Shown piece after piece: positions 1 to 9,585 of a stretch of DNA of 64,000 nt. Where the stretch lies: positions 1,426,001 through 1,490,000 of the forward strand of contig CBDAOU010000002.1 in the NCBI GenBank assembly GCA_965198185.1, given 5' to 3'. Position 1 is the first letter of the stretch, and each line of letters begins with the position of its first letter. The notes below the pieces were generated by a model that was not told the DNA's origin, searched no databases, and saw nothing but the letters and a program-made list of their open reading frames with translations. A program made the translations under genes and the position numbers. Source of the DNA: JAJECS01 sp965198185 (GTDB lineage: Bacteria; Chloroflexota; UBA11872).

Positions 1-363
1 GTAGGGACCGCGATGGAGCTTCTGGATGACCATCTCGTCCTTGAGGCCGGTCGTGTCCGGCAGGCGCCGGATGGCCGCGAGGTCCGTGCCCGTCACGCAC
101 GCGGCCAGCGAAAGGACCATTCCGGCGGCCGCCCCGGCCACGACCATGCCCGCCTCGGCGTCGGTGACCTCGGCGACATAGGCGCCGATGCGGCGGTTGA
201 GCGTCTCGACCGACACAAACGCCCGCCCCGCCTCGGCCATCGCCGCCAGCGTGTCCGGCCGCATCAGCGAGCCACCGTAGTTCGTGGTGGGCCCGCCGGC
301 GTGAATCACCAGCGGCACGCCCAACTCGGCGTAGACGCGGTTCGAGGGTCGCGTGCGCTGCAT
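1..363 (-). CDS. SelA-like PLP-dependent enzyme, 3' part cut by window edge
   Basis: Only the first 121 codons lie in the window; the frame is open to base 1. The protein begins MQRTRPSNRVYAELGVPLVI and continues with IHAGGPTTNYGGSLMRP, which resembles the N-terminal region of the L-seryl-tRNA selenium transferase (SelA)-like fold-type I PLP family (the 'INA.G..T..GGS..' opening of SelA and related ammonia-lyases or aldolases). The PLP lysine would lie beyond the edge, so the reaction cannot be assigned. The ATG at 361-363 is the natural start because the conserved block begins only about 10 residues later; no good ribosome binding site is visible. It is divergent from the broken aminotransferase at 546. 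A genuine SelA is encoded separately at 22864, so this copy is more likely a metabolic lyase or aldolase of the same fold than selenocysteine synthase. Confidence 0.75.
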   Translation of the reverse strand, partial: MQRTRPSNRVYAELGVPLVIHAGGPTTNYGGSLMRPDTLAAMAEAGRAFVSVETLNRRIGAYVAEVTDAEAGMVVAGAAAGMVLSLAACVTGTDLAAIRRLPDTTGLKDEMVIQKLHRGPY

Positions 364-545
364 CAAGCCGCCCAAGAGAGCTCGGTTTGTGCGTGTATAG
401 CACGATCCCAGCGCCGCCAAGCCGCTATGCTTCACGGCACGTATGCGTCAGGCCATATGACCAACCCGGCGATCAATCGCGGGACGCCGCCGCGTCCCGC
501 GTCCTGCTTTGTCGCCCCACCAATCTTCGGCGTGAGAGTATCGGT

Positions 546-1668
546 ATGACGCGGCCGCCGCGGCTGATGATTCCGGGGCCGATCGACCTTGAGCCGGAGG
601 TGCTGGAGGCACTCGCCGGGCCAGGTGATTCCGCACTACGGCGACACCTGGGTAGCGGCCTACGGCCGGGTGCGGCAGAACCTGCTGGCGATTGGAGAGA
701 GCGCCGGCGACGCCTTCGTGCTCGCGGGTACCGGCATCGTGGGTCTGGACGCCGCCATCGGGACGGCGGTGCCAACCGGCGGGCATCTCATCGTGGTCGA
801 CAACGGCTTCTTTTCCGGTCGCATGTGCAAGAGATCGCCGAGGGCTACGGCGTCGTCACCCACATCCTGCGCACGGCCCGCGGCGATCCGGTGCGGCCGG
901 ATGAACTCGCCGCCTTCATGCAGGCGCACCCGGGAAGCCAAGGTCGTGGGCCTGACGCACGGCGAGACGGCGACCGGCGTGCTCAACGACCTGGCGGCCC
1001 TCGGAAACGCGTGGTAGCAGACGCGGGCCGATTTCTCATCGTCGACGCGGTGTCGACGTTCGGCGCCGCGCGCCTGGCGGTGGACGCCTGGGGCATCGGC
1101 ATCTGCTGCACGGCGTCGCAGAAGGCCCTCGAAGCGCCGCCGGGCGCCGCGCCGGTCATCGTCAATCCGAAGGCGTGGGAATTCCTGGAGTCAAGCGGTG
1201 CGGCGCACCACGGCCTCTACAGCGACCTGCGCGTCTGGCGCCGCTACGCCACCGAGATGGCCGAGTTCCACCCCCAGCCGGCCACGATGCCGGTCAACAT
1301 CATCGCCGCCCTGACCGTCGCCACCGACCGCATCCTCGCCGAGGGACTTGAGCAGCGCTATCGGCGCTATCGCGAAACTGCTGCCCGGGTGCGGGCGCGG
1401 GCGCGCGCCGCCGGCTGTGAGCCGCTGGCGGCGGATGAGTGGGCTTCGCCCACCGTCACGGCCCTGCGTCCGCCCGCCGGGCATCGCGGCGGACGATGTC
1501 GTGGCCGCCGTGCGCGAGCGCGTGAACATTCAACTCGGCAGCGGGATCGCGGACCTTGCGGGACAGGTGTTCCGCGTGGGGCACATGGGACTCTCAGCCA
1601 CCGACGCCTACCTCGACGATCTTTTCGTCGTGCTCGACAGTTTCACTTCGCCTGCCCCAGCTTCGTAG
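546..1668 (+). pseudogene. class V aminotransferase (alanine-glyoxylate/serine-pyruvate type), five frame changes
   Basis: Joining pieces in two alternating frames gives a nearly complete PLP aminotransferase of the alanine-glyoxylate / serine-pyruvate family: it starts MTRPPRLMIPGPIDLEPEVL, continues GQVIPHYGDTW, and carries the PLP-lysine block SQKALEAPPG (near 1115-1145) and a C-terminal RVGHMG. Frame changes fall near 621 (extra C in GGCCAGG), 825 (one base missing), 932 (extra G), 1010 (just before an in-frame TAG at 1015) and 1480. The family would convert glyoxylate or hydroxypyruvate using Ala or Ser as amino donor. No other stops have accumulated, so the damage is either very recent or a sequencing artefact. 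As it reads, no functional protein can be made. Confidence 0.8.
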
Positions 1669-1703
1669 GCACGCACCGCGCAGCTCGCGACCCGGAAATT
1701 CCA

Positions 1704-1733
1704 TTGACACGCGGCAATTGCCCGCCGTAGGCT
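1704..1733 (+). promoter_or_regulatory. sigma70-type promoter of the trp leader
   Basis: A perfect -35 hexamer TTGACA (1704-1709) is followed after 18 bp by TAGGCT (1728-1733), a weak -10 (3 of 6). Transcription would begin near 1740, where the T-box leader starts. The position relative to the leader supports it more than the -10 itself. Confidence 0.55.
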
Positions 1734-1739
1734 CGCCAT

Positions 1740-2018
1740 TGCTGGAAAGGCTGCGACTGGGACGAGTACCCGTCGGAAGCCGCGTTAGAGAGCCGGACCT
1801 CGCGCTGCAAGTCCGGTCGCGGCGACGACGGCGAATGGCCCCACGAGCCGCGGACCCAACGGGCATGCCCAAGTAGGCTCCGCCGGAGGCCCTCCGTTAG
1901 CGCAGGGCAGGATATCGAGCGCAAGCTCCGTATCTGCGAAAGGGGTGCATTGCGCACCCGAAGCAGGGTGGCACCGCGAAGGCATGAGCCTCTCGCCCCT
2001 CAGGCGAGAGGTTTTTTT
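1740..2018 (+). ncRNA. T-box leader (tRNA-Trp sensing) upstream of trpE
   Basis: The leader contains the T-box core AGGGTGGCACCGCG at 1965-1978, followed by a terminator at 1989-2018. In stem I, AGTA (1765-1768) sits 5' of the strand CCGTCG (1770-1775), which pairs with CGACGG (1826-1831); GAA (1833-1835 as GAA after GC) follows, forming the expected S-turn, and is immediately followed by TGG (1836-1838), the tryptophan specifier codon. The T-box bulge reads UGGC (1969-1972): its fourth base C would pair with discriminator G73, as expected for bacterial tRNA-Trp. Uncharged tRNA-Trp should therefore stabilise the antiterminator and turn on the trp operon. This is a transcription-attenuation T-box. 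Confidence 0.93.
1989..2018 (+). terminator. T-box-controlled intrinsic terminator
   Basis: The stem CCTCTCGCC (1989-1997) pairs perfectly with GGCGAGAGG (2003-2011) around the loop CCTCA, followed by seven T residues (2012-2018). It lies 10 bp after the T-box core and 33 bp before the trpE start, as expected of the attenuator that competes with the antiterminator. Confidence 0.93.
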
Positions 2019-2051
2019 GTGCCCTGCGTCGGGGCCGGAAGGAGAGGTCGA

Positions 2052-3566
2052 ATGGGCATGACGCAACTGGTGGACGCGCGCACGGATCAGCGCGCGTGGG
2101 CCCTCGATCAGCTCGCCGAGGGACGCGCGGTGCCGATCTTCGACGAGATCCCCGGCGACCTGGACACGCCGGTCTCGGTGTTCCTCAAGCTGCGGGCCGG
2201 CGATTCGGCCTTTCTCCTCGAGAGCGTCGAAGGCGGCGAGCAGGTGGCGCGGTATTCGTTCGTCGGCGCGCGGCCCGCGCGCAGTCTCAGCTTCCGCGAC
2301 GGCGAGGCAACCTTCACCGAAGCCGGCGGCGAGGCCCGAACCGAGACCTACACCGATCCGCTCGACCTGGTGTCCCAGATGCTGGAAACGGCCGCTGTCG
2401 ACCCAAATCCGCTATTGCCCCGCTTTCAAGGCGGCGCGGTCGGGTATCTGGCCTACGACGCGGCCGCCAGCTTCGAGCGGCTGCCCGTGCCGGCGCCCGA
2501 CCCGCTGGGCGTGCCTGACGGCATGTTCATGCTGTGCGAGGAGCTGGTGATCTTCGATCACGTCCGCGACGTGATGCGCCTCGTCACGGTCGCCCGTCCG
2601 AATCCCGACCCGGCGGCGGGGTATGCGGCAGCCCGGGACCGCCTGGCGGCGCTGGCGGACCGCATCGCAGGCCCCACCCCGGTTCCGAGCCGAGAAACCG
2701 CTTCGCCGGTCAATGGGCACGTAGCCATGAGCATGTCCAAGGCCGAGTTCATGCAAGCGGTCGAGCGGGCGAAGGCCTACATCTCGGCGGGGGACATCAT
2801 CCAGACCGTGCCGTCGCTGCGCCTCAGCCGGAAGCTGAGCGTCGACCCCATTGAGGTCTATCGGGCGTTGCGACGCATCAATCCGTCGCCGTACATGTTC
2901 TATCTGGACTTTGGCGACATGCAGCTCGCCGGCGCGTCGCCGGAGATGATGGTGCGCTACGAGGACAGCCAGGTGCGCATGCGCCCGATCGCGGGAACCC
3001 GGCCCCGCGGCGATGACCCCGAGGCGGACGCGGCGCTGGCGCACGAGCTGCTGGCAGACCCGAAAGAACGCGCCGAGCACGTCATGCTCGTCGATCTGGG
3101 CCGCAACGATGTCGGCCGGGTGTCCGTATCGGGCTCGGTCGCTGTCGGCAACTTCATGAGCATCGAGCGGTACTCGCACGTGATGCACATCGTGAGCGAC
3201 GTGACGGGCACGCTGGAGCCCGGGCGCACCGGACTGGACGCCCTGCGGGCCTGCTTCCCGGCGGGAACGCTTTCAGGCGCGCCCAAGATCCGGGCGATGG
3301 AGATCATCGCCGAGCTGGAAAACCTGCGGCGGGGTCCGTACGGCGGCGCCGTCGGCTACGTGAGCTACTCGGGCGACCTGGATACAGCCATCACCATTCG
3401 CACGATGGTCGTCCGGGACGGCGTGGCGCACGTGCAGGCCGGCGCCGGGATCGTGGCGGACTCGGTGCCCGAGCAGGAATTCCACGAGTGCCTCAACAAG
3501 GCGCGGGCGCTGTTGCGGGCGATCGAAACCGCAGAGGAGGCTGGCCATGCTGCTCGTGCTCGATAA
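2052..3566 (+). CDS. trpE: anthranilate synthase component I
   Basis: Uses chorismate and ammonia (from TrpG) to form anthranilate, the first committed step of tryptophan synthesis. The 504-residue protein has the usual length and the chorismate-binding C-terminal domain: RPIAGTRPRG, EHVMLVDLGRND, and FPAGTLSGAPK at about residues 403-413. The LLES motif near residues 55-58 belongs to the N-terminal allosteric tryptophan-binding site, so feedback inhibition is expected. The start is ATG 2052, with AAGGAGAGG five bases upstream; a second in-frame ATG lies two codons later. It is the first gene behind the T-box and overlaps trpG by 20 bp in a different frame, suggesting translational coupling of the two subunits. 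Confidence 0.97.
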   Translation: MGMTQLVDARTDQRAWALDQLAEGRAVPIFDEIPGDLDTPVSVFLKLRAGDSAFLLESVEGGEQVARYSFVGARPARSLSFRDGEATFTEAGGEARTETYTDPLDLVSQMLETAAVDPNPLLPRFQGGAVGYLAYDAAASFERLPVPAPDPLGVPDGMFMLCEELVIFDHVRDVMRLVTVARPNPDPAAGYAAARDRLAALADRIAGPTPVPSRETASPVNGHVAMSMSKAEFMQAVERAKAYISAGDIIQTVPSLRLSRKLSVDPIEVYRALRRINPSPYMFYLDFGDMQLAGASPEMMVRYEDSQVRMRPIAGTRPRGDDPEADAALAHELLADPKERAEHVMLVDLGRNDVGRVSVSGSVAVGNFMSIERYSHVMHIVSDVTGTLEPGRTGLDALRACFPAGTLSGAPKIRAMEIIAELENLRRGPYGGAVGYVSYSGDLDTAITIRTMVVRDGVAHVQAGAGIVADSVPEQEFHECLNKARALLRAIETAEEAGHAARAR

Positions 3567-4131
3567 CTACGACTCGTTCACCTACAACCTGGTGCAGTTC
3601 CTCAGCGTGATCACGGACGACATCGACGTCCACCGCAACGACGCGCTCACGGTGGCCGACATCGAGGCGAAGGCTCCGGAGGCGATCGTGGTCTCTCCGG
3701 GTCCCTGCACACCGGCCGAGGCCGGCATTTCGGTGGACCTCATCGCCGCCTTGGGTCCGCGTATCCCGACGCTGGGAGTGTGCCTGGGCCACCAGGCCGT
3801 CGGCGCGGCGTTTGGCGGCCGCATCGTGCGGGCGCCGGAGCTGATGCACGGCAAGACCTCGCCGATCCATCACGACAGTGAGGAGCTGTTCGAAGGCTTG
3901 CCGGACCCGTTCACCGCCACGCGCTATCACTCGCTCATCATCGAGGAAGAGAGCATGCCGTCGGAGCTAAACGTTACGGCCCGCACCCCGGATGGGCTTA
4001 TCATGGGCGTGCGGCATCAGACCCACCCGATATTCGGCGTGCAGTTTCACCCGGAGTCGATTCTCACCACGGTGGGGCCCGACTTGCTCCGAAACTTCGT
4101 CAAGCTGGCTGGGATGCGAACGCTCTCATGA
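3547..4131 (+). CDS. trpG: anthranilate synthase component II, glutamine amidotransferase
   Basis: Class I glutamine amidotransferase of 194 residues that releases ammonia from glutamine for TrpE. The nucleophile is Cys79 in GVCLGHQ, and the His168/Glu170 pair sits in FGVQFHPES; SPGPCTPAEAG is the typical N-terminal substrate loop. The ATG lies within the end of trpE with AGAGGAGG upstream. The stop overlaps the trpD start as ATGA. Because no separate pabA-like gene is seen, the protein could also serve p-aminobenzoate synthesis, but the operon position points to tryptophan. Confidence 0.96.
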   Translation: MLLVLDNYDSFTYNLVQFLSVITDDIDVHRNDALTVADIEAKAPEAIVVSPGPCTPAEAGISVDLIAALGPRIPTLGVCLGHQAVGAAFGGRIVRAPELMHGKTSPIHHDSEELFEGLPDPFTATRYHSLIIEEESMPSELNVTARTPDGLIMGVRHQTHPIFGVQFHPESILTTVGPDLLRNFVKLAGMRTLS

Positions 4132-5153
4132 TCGTCGGCGCGATTCAGACGGTGGTTGACGGGCGTTCGCTCTCGCGCGACACGTCTCGCGAGGTGATGG
4201 AGGCCATCCTCACCGGCCAGGTCAGCCCCGCTCAGTTCGGCGCGCTCGTCACGGCGCTGCGGATGAAGGGCGAATCGGCGGACGAGATCGCCGGCTTCTT
4301 GCAGAGCATGCGGGCGCACGCCACGCGCGTGGACCTGGGCGACCTCCCGGCCGTCGACGCCTGCGGGACGGGCGGCCGCGGGGTCAGCTGGTTCAACGTC
4401 ACGACGACGGCCGCGCTCATTGCCGCCGGCGCCGGGGCGAAGGTCGCTAAGCACGGCAACCGATCGTTCACCCGCAAGAGCGGCAGCGCCGACGCTTTCG
4501 AAGCCCTCGGCGTTCAGCTCGCCGTGCCGCCGGAGGTCGTGGCCCAGTGCGTGCGCGAGGCCGGGATCGGGTTCATGTTCGCCCAGGCCTTTCACCCCAG
4601 CATGAAGTTCGCGGCGCCGCTACGCCGTGAGATCGGCACCCGCACGGTGTTCAACCTCCTGGGCCCTCTGACCAATCCCGCCGGCGTGCGACGGCAGCTG
4701 CTGGGAGTGGCCAATCCCTCGTTGGCGGCGACCATGGCCGACGCCTTGCGGCAAATGGGCGCCATCCGCGTGCTCGTCGTCGCCGGGCATGGCGGCATGG
4801 ACGAAATCACGCTCGACGGACCCACCCAGGTTTCCGAGGTGCGAGACGGCGTCGTCTCGTCCTACACCGTCAGCGCGGAAGATTTCGGACTGCCGGAGGT
4901 TGACCCCGCCAGCTTGTCCGGCGGCACGCCGGACGAAAACGCGGCCACCATCCGCGGCATCCTGGACGGCGCCGACCGCGGGCCGCGTCGCGATCTGGCG
5001 GTGGCCAACGCGGCCGGCGTCCTGCTGGCGGCGGGGGTCGCCGCATCTTGGCGCGACGGCGCGAAGCATGCCGCAGCCGCCATCGACAGCGGCGCGGCGG
5101 CGGCGAGCCTCGACCGTATGGTCGCCATCACGAACAGCTCGTCTGGCAGCTAG
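4128..5153 (+). CDS. trpD: anthranilate phosphoribosyltransferase
   Basis: Transfers the phosphoribosyl group of PRPP to anthranilate (second dedicated step). The 341-residue protein shows the family's glycine-rich diphosphate loop GTGG at residues 80-83, the KHGNRS segment and SGSADAFEALG. One oddity: the loop reads GTGGRG where most members have GTGGDG, so an acidic residue near the Mg-PRPP site is replaced by Arg. The rest of the protein is typical, with KVAKHGNRS and a DEITLDGPT block near the C-terminal domain. The start ATG overlaps the trpG stop (ATGA). The stop directly abuts the trpC ATG with no intergenic base. Confidence 0.95.
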   Translation: MIVGAIQTVVDGRSLSRDTSREVMEAILTGQVSPAQFGALVTALRMKGESADEIAGFLQSMRAHATRVDLGDLPAVDACGTGGRGVSWFNVTTTAALIAAGAGAKVAKHGNRSFTRKSGSADAFEALGVQLAVPPEVVAQCVREAGIGFMFAQAFHPSMKFAAPLRREIGTRTVFNLLGPLTNPAGVRRQLLGVANPSLAATMADALRQMGAIRVLVVAGHGGMDEITLDGPTQVSEVRDGVVSSYTVSAEDFGLPEVDPASLSGGTPDENAATIRGILDGADRGPRRDLAVANAAGVLLAAGVAASWRDGAKHAAAAIDSGAAAASLDRMVAITNSSSGS

Positions 5154-5942
5154 ATGACGATTCTGGACGAGATCGTCGAGCACAAGCGCCGCGAGGTGGC
5201 GCAAGCGGCCGCAGCCGTGCCGCTCGCCGAGATGCGTCGCCGCGGCGAGCTTCCGCGCGAGCGGCGGTCGCTGTGGCATGCCCTCGATGTCGACGCGGTC
5301 GTCGTTATCGCCGAGATCAAGCGCGCGTCGCCAACCGCGGGAGTGTTCACGGAGGACCTGGACCCAGCCGCCCAGGCCGCCGAATACGCAGCCGGCGGAG
5401 CGGCCGCCATCTCGGTGCTCACGGATCAGAAATACTTCCGCGGGTCGCTCAGCGATCTCGAGCAGGCGCGCGGCGCCTGCGATCTGCCGGTGATCCGCAA
5501 GGAATTCATCGTCGACGCGTATCAGATCTATGCGTCGGCGGCGGCCAACGCCGACGCGGTGCTGCTGATCGTGGGCCTGACGCCGGAGCAGGACTTGGAT
5601 CAGGATTTGGCGCTCGTTCACGAGCTCGGCATGGAGGCGCTGGTCGAGGCGCACGTCGAGGAGGAAGTGGAACGGGCCCTCGTCGCCGGCGCCCGCATCC
5701 TGGGCATCAACAATCGCGATCTGCGATCGTTCAAGACCGACCTGGCCGTCACCGAGCGCCTCTGCGCCATGATTCCGGACGACATCACCATCGTGAGCGA
5801 GAGCGGCGTGCGAACCCCGGGCGACATCGAGCGGCTGGCCGCCAGCGGCGTGAGCGCCGTCCTCATCGGCGAGTCGATCATGACGGCGCCCGACGCCGGC
5901 GCGCAGCTGCGGCAGCTGGTGGCGGCGGGAGCGGCGGCCTAA
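5154..5942 (+). CDS. trpC: indole-3-glycerol phosphate synthase
   Basis: A (beta/alpha)8 enzyme of 262 residues that closes the ring of carboxyphenylamino-deoxyribulose phosphate to indole-glycerol phosphate. Family landmarks are EIKRASPTAG (catalytic Lys of beta-strand 1), VLTDQKYFRGS, VIRKEFIVDAYQIY (catalytic Lys), GINNRDL, and SESGVRTPGD with a phosphate-binding GES at the end. It starts immediately after the trpD stop (TAGATG) and is followed three bases later by trpF. TrpC and TrpF are separate proteins here, unlike the fusion in enteric bacteria. Confidence 0.96.
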   Translation: MTILDEIVEHKRREVAQAAAAVPLAEMRRRGELPRERRSLWHALDVDAVVVIAEIKRASPTAGVFTEDLDPAAQAAEYAAGGAAAISVLTDQKYFRGSLSDLEQARGACDLPVIRKEFIVDAYQIYASAAANADAVLLIVGLTPEQDLDQDLALVHELGMEALVEAHVEEEVERALVAGARILGINNRDLRSFKTDLAVTERLCAMIPDDITIVSESGVRTPGDIERLAASGVSAVLIGESIMTAPDAGAQLRQLVAAGAAA

Positions 5943-5945
5943 CCC

Positions 5946-6566
5946 GTGCTGGTCAAGATTTGCGGGCTGCTCCAACCCGAGGACGCGGCAGCGGCAGCCG
6001 CCGCCGGTGCCGACATGCTGGGGGTCATCTTTGCCCCGGCTTGGCGTCAGCGCACCGTGGCCGAGGCCCAACGCATCTTTGCCGCGGCGCCGTCCGGACC
6101 CGAGCGCGTGGGCGTGTTCGTCGATGCACCGCTGGCGGAGGTCGAAGAAGTCGCCCGCGCGTGCGCTCTGGATCGCATTCAGCTTGGCGGCAGCGAAGAC
6201 CCGGACTATTGCGCCGCCCTGGGATCGCGTGCGGTCAAGACGCTGCGCCTGCCGCGCGACGAGGCGGTCGTGGCCGATTTCGACGTGAAGCTCTTCCACT
6301 TCGATACCGCCCACGACACGCGAGCCGGCGGCACGGGCGTGTCGTGGGACTACGCCACGGCACGGTCCTTGAGCCGCGAGCATCCGGTGCTGCTGGCAGG
6401 GGGGCTCACGCCGGACAACGTGGCGACCGCCATCGCCGCCGCGCGGCCGATTGGCGTGGACGTAGCCAGCGGCGTCGAGACCGATCGCACCAAAGACCCG
6501 GCCAAGATCGAAGCGTTCGTGCAGCGCGCCCGCGCGGCGTTCGCGGCGCTAGGAGCGGCCGCCTAG
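5946..6566 (+). CDS. trpF: phosphoribosylanthranilate isomerase
   Basis: Performs the Amadori rearrangement between the TrpD and TrpC steps. The protein has 206 residues, begins at a GTG (5946), and opens MLVKICGL, where the Cys is the family's general base; the general acid Asp is expected in FHFDTAHDTRAGG. Other landmarks are GVFVDAP, LAGGLTPDNV, and GVDVASGVE, the phosphate-binding C-terminal loop. Only three bases separate it from trpC. A lipoprotein gene, not trpB, follows two bases later. Confidence 0.95.
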   Translation: MLVKICGLLQPEDAAAAAAAGADMLGVIFAPAWRQRTVAEAQRIFAAAPSGPERVGVFVDAPLAEVEEVARACALDRIQLGGSEDPDYCAALGSRAVKTLRLPRDEAVVADFDVKLFHFDTAHDTRAGGTGVSWDYATARSLSREHPVLLAGGLTPDNVATAIAAARPIGVDVASGVETDRTKDPAKIEAFVQRARAAFAALGAAA

Positions 6567-6568
6567 CC

Positions 6569-7590
6569 ATGCGGCGCCTCGCCGCAGCATTGCTCGTGGC
6601 GGCGGCGCTGGCCTGCGGGTGCACCCAGGGCTTTGTGCTCGAGGACGGCGAGCGGCCCGCCGCCGAGCTCACCGATGCAAAATTTGTATTCGCCGAGGGC
6701 GTGACCGAGATCGAGATGCGGCCGGCCCCCACGAGCCTCGAGCCAACACCGTCGCCTACGCCAACGCCGTCGCCAACCCCGACGCCTGGGCCAACGCCCC
6801 GTCCGACTGCCCTGCCGGAGCCGTCGCCCGCCGACCGTTCGCCAACGCCGGTTGGACGCACGGCGGAAGCCACAACGGCGACGCCAGTCCTAACGGTCAG
6901 TTACACATCTGGCGCGGCGCACGAGGGAACGCCGCCACCACTACCAACCGCAGTGCCGGCGCCGCCGGACGCCCAGGCCGTCGCCGCGAACCCGCTGGCG
7001 TCCTCCGTCCTTATCCCCAACCCGGCCGTGGACCCGGGCCTGGAGACCTTTGAGGAAACAACGGATCCGAGCCGGGTGTTCGCCCCCGATGTCTTCGCCG
7101 GCATCGACATCGTCAGCTTTGCCGCCAAGTTCAGCGGGCGTCAGCCGGAGTCGGGAGCCCTGAGCGAGCGGCAGCGCTTGGTCCAGCTGGTGCAATTCGT
7201 CTTTGTTCACGACAGCGTCGCCGGAGCCGAGAGCTTCTTTGAGTTCCTCTCGTCAAGCTTCATCGGAAGCTCGGCCGCTACCCGCGTCGAGGGCCTTCAA
7301 GGGCCCTACCCCGATCTCGACTCGTCATTCACCGGGTTTGGCAACGTGCCGCAGATCGCCGACCAGGTCACGCTTGCGGTACTTGAATTGGATCCGAACC
7401 TGGCCGAAGGTGCGCCCTCCAGCGGCCCGACGGTGCCAACCATCTACTACATCGTGCTGCAACAGGGCCGGCTGACGGCAGTGATCGAAGTCGTCTATCT
7501 GGTCGAGCAAGATCCAGAGGACGTGCTGATCATCGGCAATGTAATGGTGTCCCGCGTGCCCCCGGAGCTGCTGAGCACCGGCGACACGCC

Positions 7591-7594
<4 letters not shown>
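6569..7594 (+). CDS. predicted lipoprotein with Pro/Thr-rich stalk, inside the trp operon
   Basis: The function is not recognised. The 341-residue product starts MRRLAAALLVAAALACGC, a signal peptide ending at a likely lipidated Cys, so it should be anchored outside the cytoplasmic membrane. Residues of roughly 60-90 form a low-complexity TPSPTPTP-type linker, a common spacer in Chloroflexota surface proteins. The C-terminal ~200 residues are globular, with FVFVHDSVAGAESFFEF and alternating beta-strand-like stretches, with no catalytic motif that I recognise. The gene is embedded in the operon: two bases after trpF, and overlapping trpB by ATGA. It must therefore be co-transcribed with tryptophan genes, yet nothing in it suggests a biosynthetic role. 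Confidence 0.85.
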
Positions 7595-8786
<1,192 letters not shown>

Positions 8787-8790
<4 letters not shown>

Positions 8791-9585
8791 GCCGCATCCC
8801 CGCGGCGTTTGGCGACGCCGCCGCGGACGGTCGTCTCGTGATTGCGCCCTATGTCGCGCTGGGCTATCCGGACATGGCGACCTCGGTGGAGGTGGCTCAG
8901 GCGTACCTCGACGCGGGGGCGAACATGCTGGAGCTGGGAGTCCCGTTCAGCGACCCGATCGCCGACGGACCAACCATCCAGCGGGCGACGCAGCGCGCGC
9001 TGGCGGAAGGGGCAACCCTCACCGGCTGTATTGAGGCCGCCGCCAAGATTCGAGCCGCGACCGACGCGCCGCTGGTGCTGATGGGGTATGCGAACCCGTT
9101 CTTGCAGTGGGGGTACGAGGATTTGGCCAACGACCTGCAAGGCGCGGGCAGTCGACGGCCTGATCGTTCCCGACCTGCTGCCGGACGACAACGAGGACCT
9201 GGCGCTGGCCTGCGCCGCGCGTGACCTCGACGTGATTTCGTTGGTGGCGCCGACCACGCCCAGCGAGCGGATCGGCCGCGTGGCCGAGCGCGGAAGCGGG
9301 TTTCTGTACTGCGTGAGCCTCACGGGCGTGACGGGCCGGCGGGACGACCTACAGACCGGCCTGTCGGCATTCCTGCGGCGGGTCGGGGAGGCATCCACAC
9401 TCCCACGCGCTGTGGGGTTTGGCATTTCCACCCCGGCGCACGTGCAGGCGCTGTGCGGACAGGCCGAGGCGGCGATCATGGCCAGCGCGCTGATCGACAT
9501 CTTCGACGCCGCGCCACCCGCCAAGGCGGTAAGCCAGGCGGCTGCCCAGGTCCGCGCCCTGGCGGACGCCGCAAAATGCCGCTGA
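8787..9585 (+). CDS. trpA: tryptophan synthase alpha chain, interrupted by a one-base insertion
   Basis: Cleaves indole-glycerol phosphate and channels indole to TrpB. The first part, from TTG 8787, contains ELGVPFSDPIADGP with the catalytic Glu and Asp. The frame then shifts near 9150, and the rest reads VDGLIVPDLLPDD, FLYCVSLTGVTG and GFGIS, ending at 9585. Removing the A at 9150 (GGGCAGTCGAC to GGGCGTCGAC) restores QGAGVDGLIVPD and one protein of about 265 residues, the normal length. As written the frame is broken, which would cost the cell tryptophan synthesis, so a sequencing or assembly error is the likeliest explanation. The downstream hydrolase starts inside its last codons. Confidence 0.9.

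Noticed and set aside
1950..2051. Upstream extension of TrpE to 1950
   Set aside because: The frame is open, but that stretch is the T-box core and terminator; the ribosome binding site points to ATG 2052.
4620..6383. Long minus-strand frame of 587 codons opposite trpD, trpC and trpF
   Set aside because: High-G+C codon structure keeps antisense frames open; the plus strand holds well-conserved trp genes.
6735..6830. Repetitive ACGCC/CCAACGCC tract resembling a short tandem repeat or CRISPR-like array
   Set aside because: The repeats are in frame and encode a Pro/Thr-rich linker of a lipoprotein; there are no spacers of fixed length.
9130..9170. Programmed ribosomal frameshift in trpA
   Set aside because: No slippery heptamer and no downstream structure at the site; a single inserted base explains it, and similar one-base changes occur in other genes of the window.
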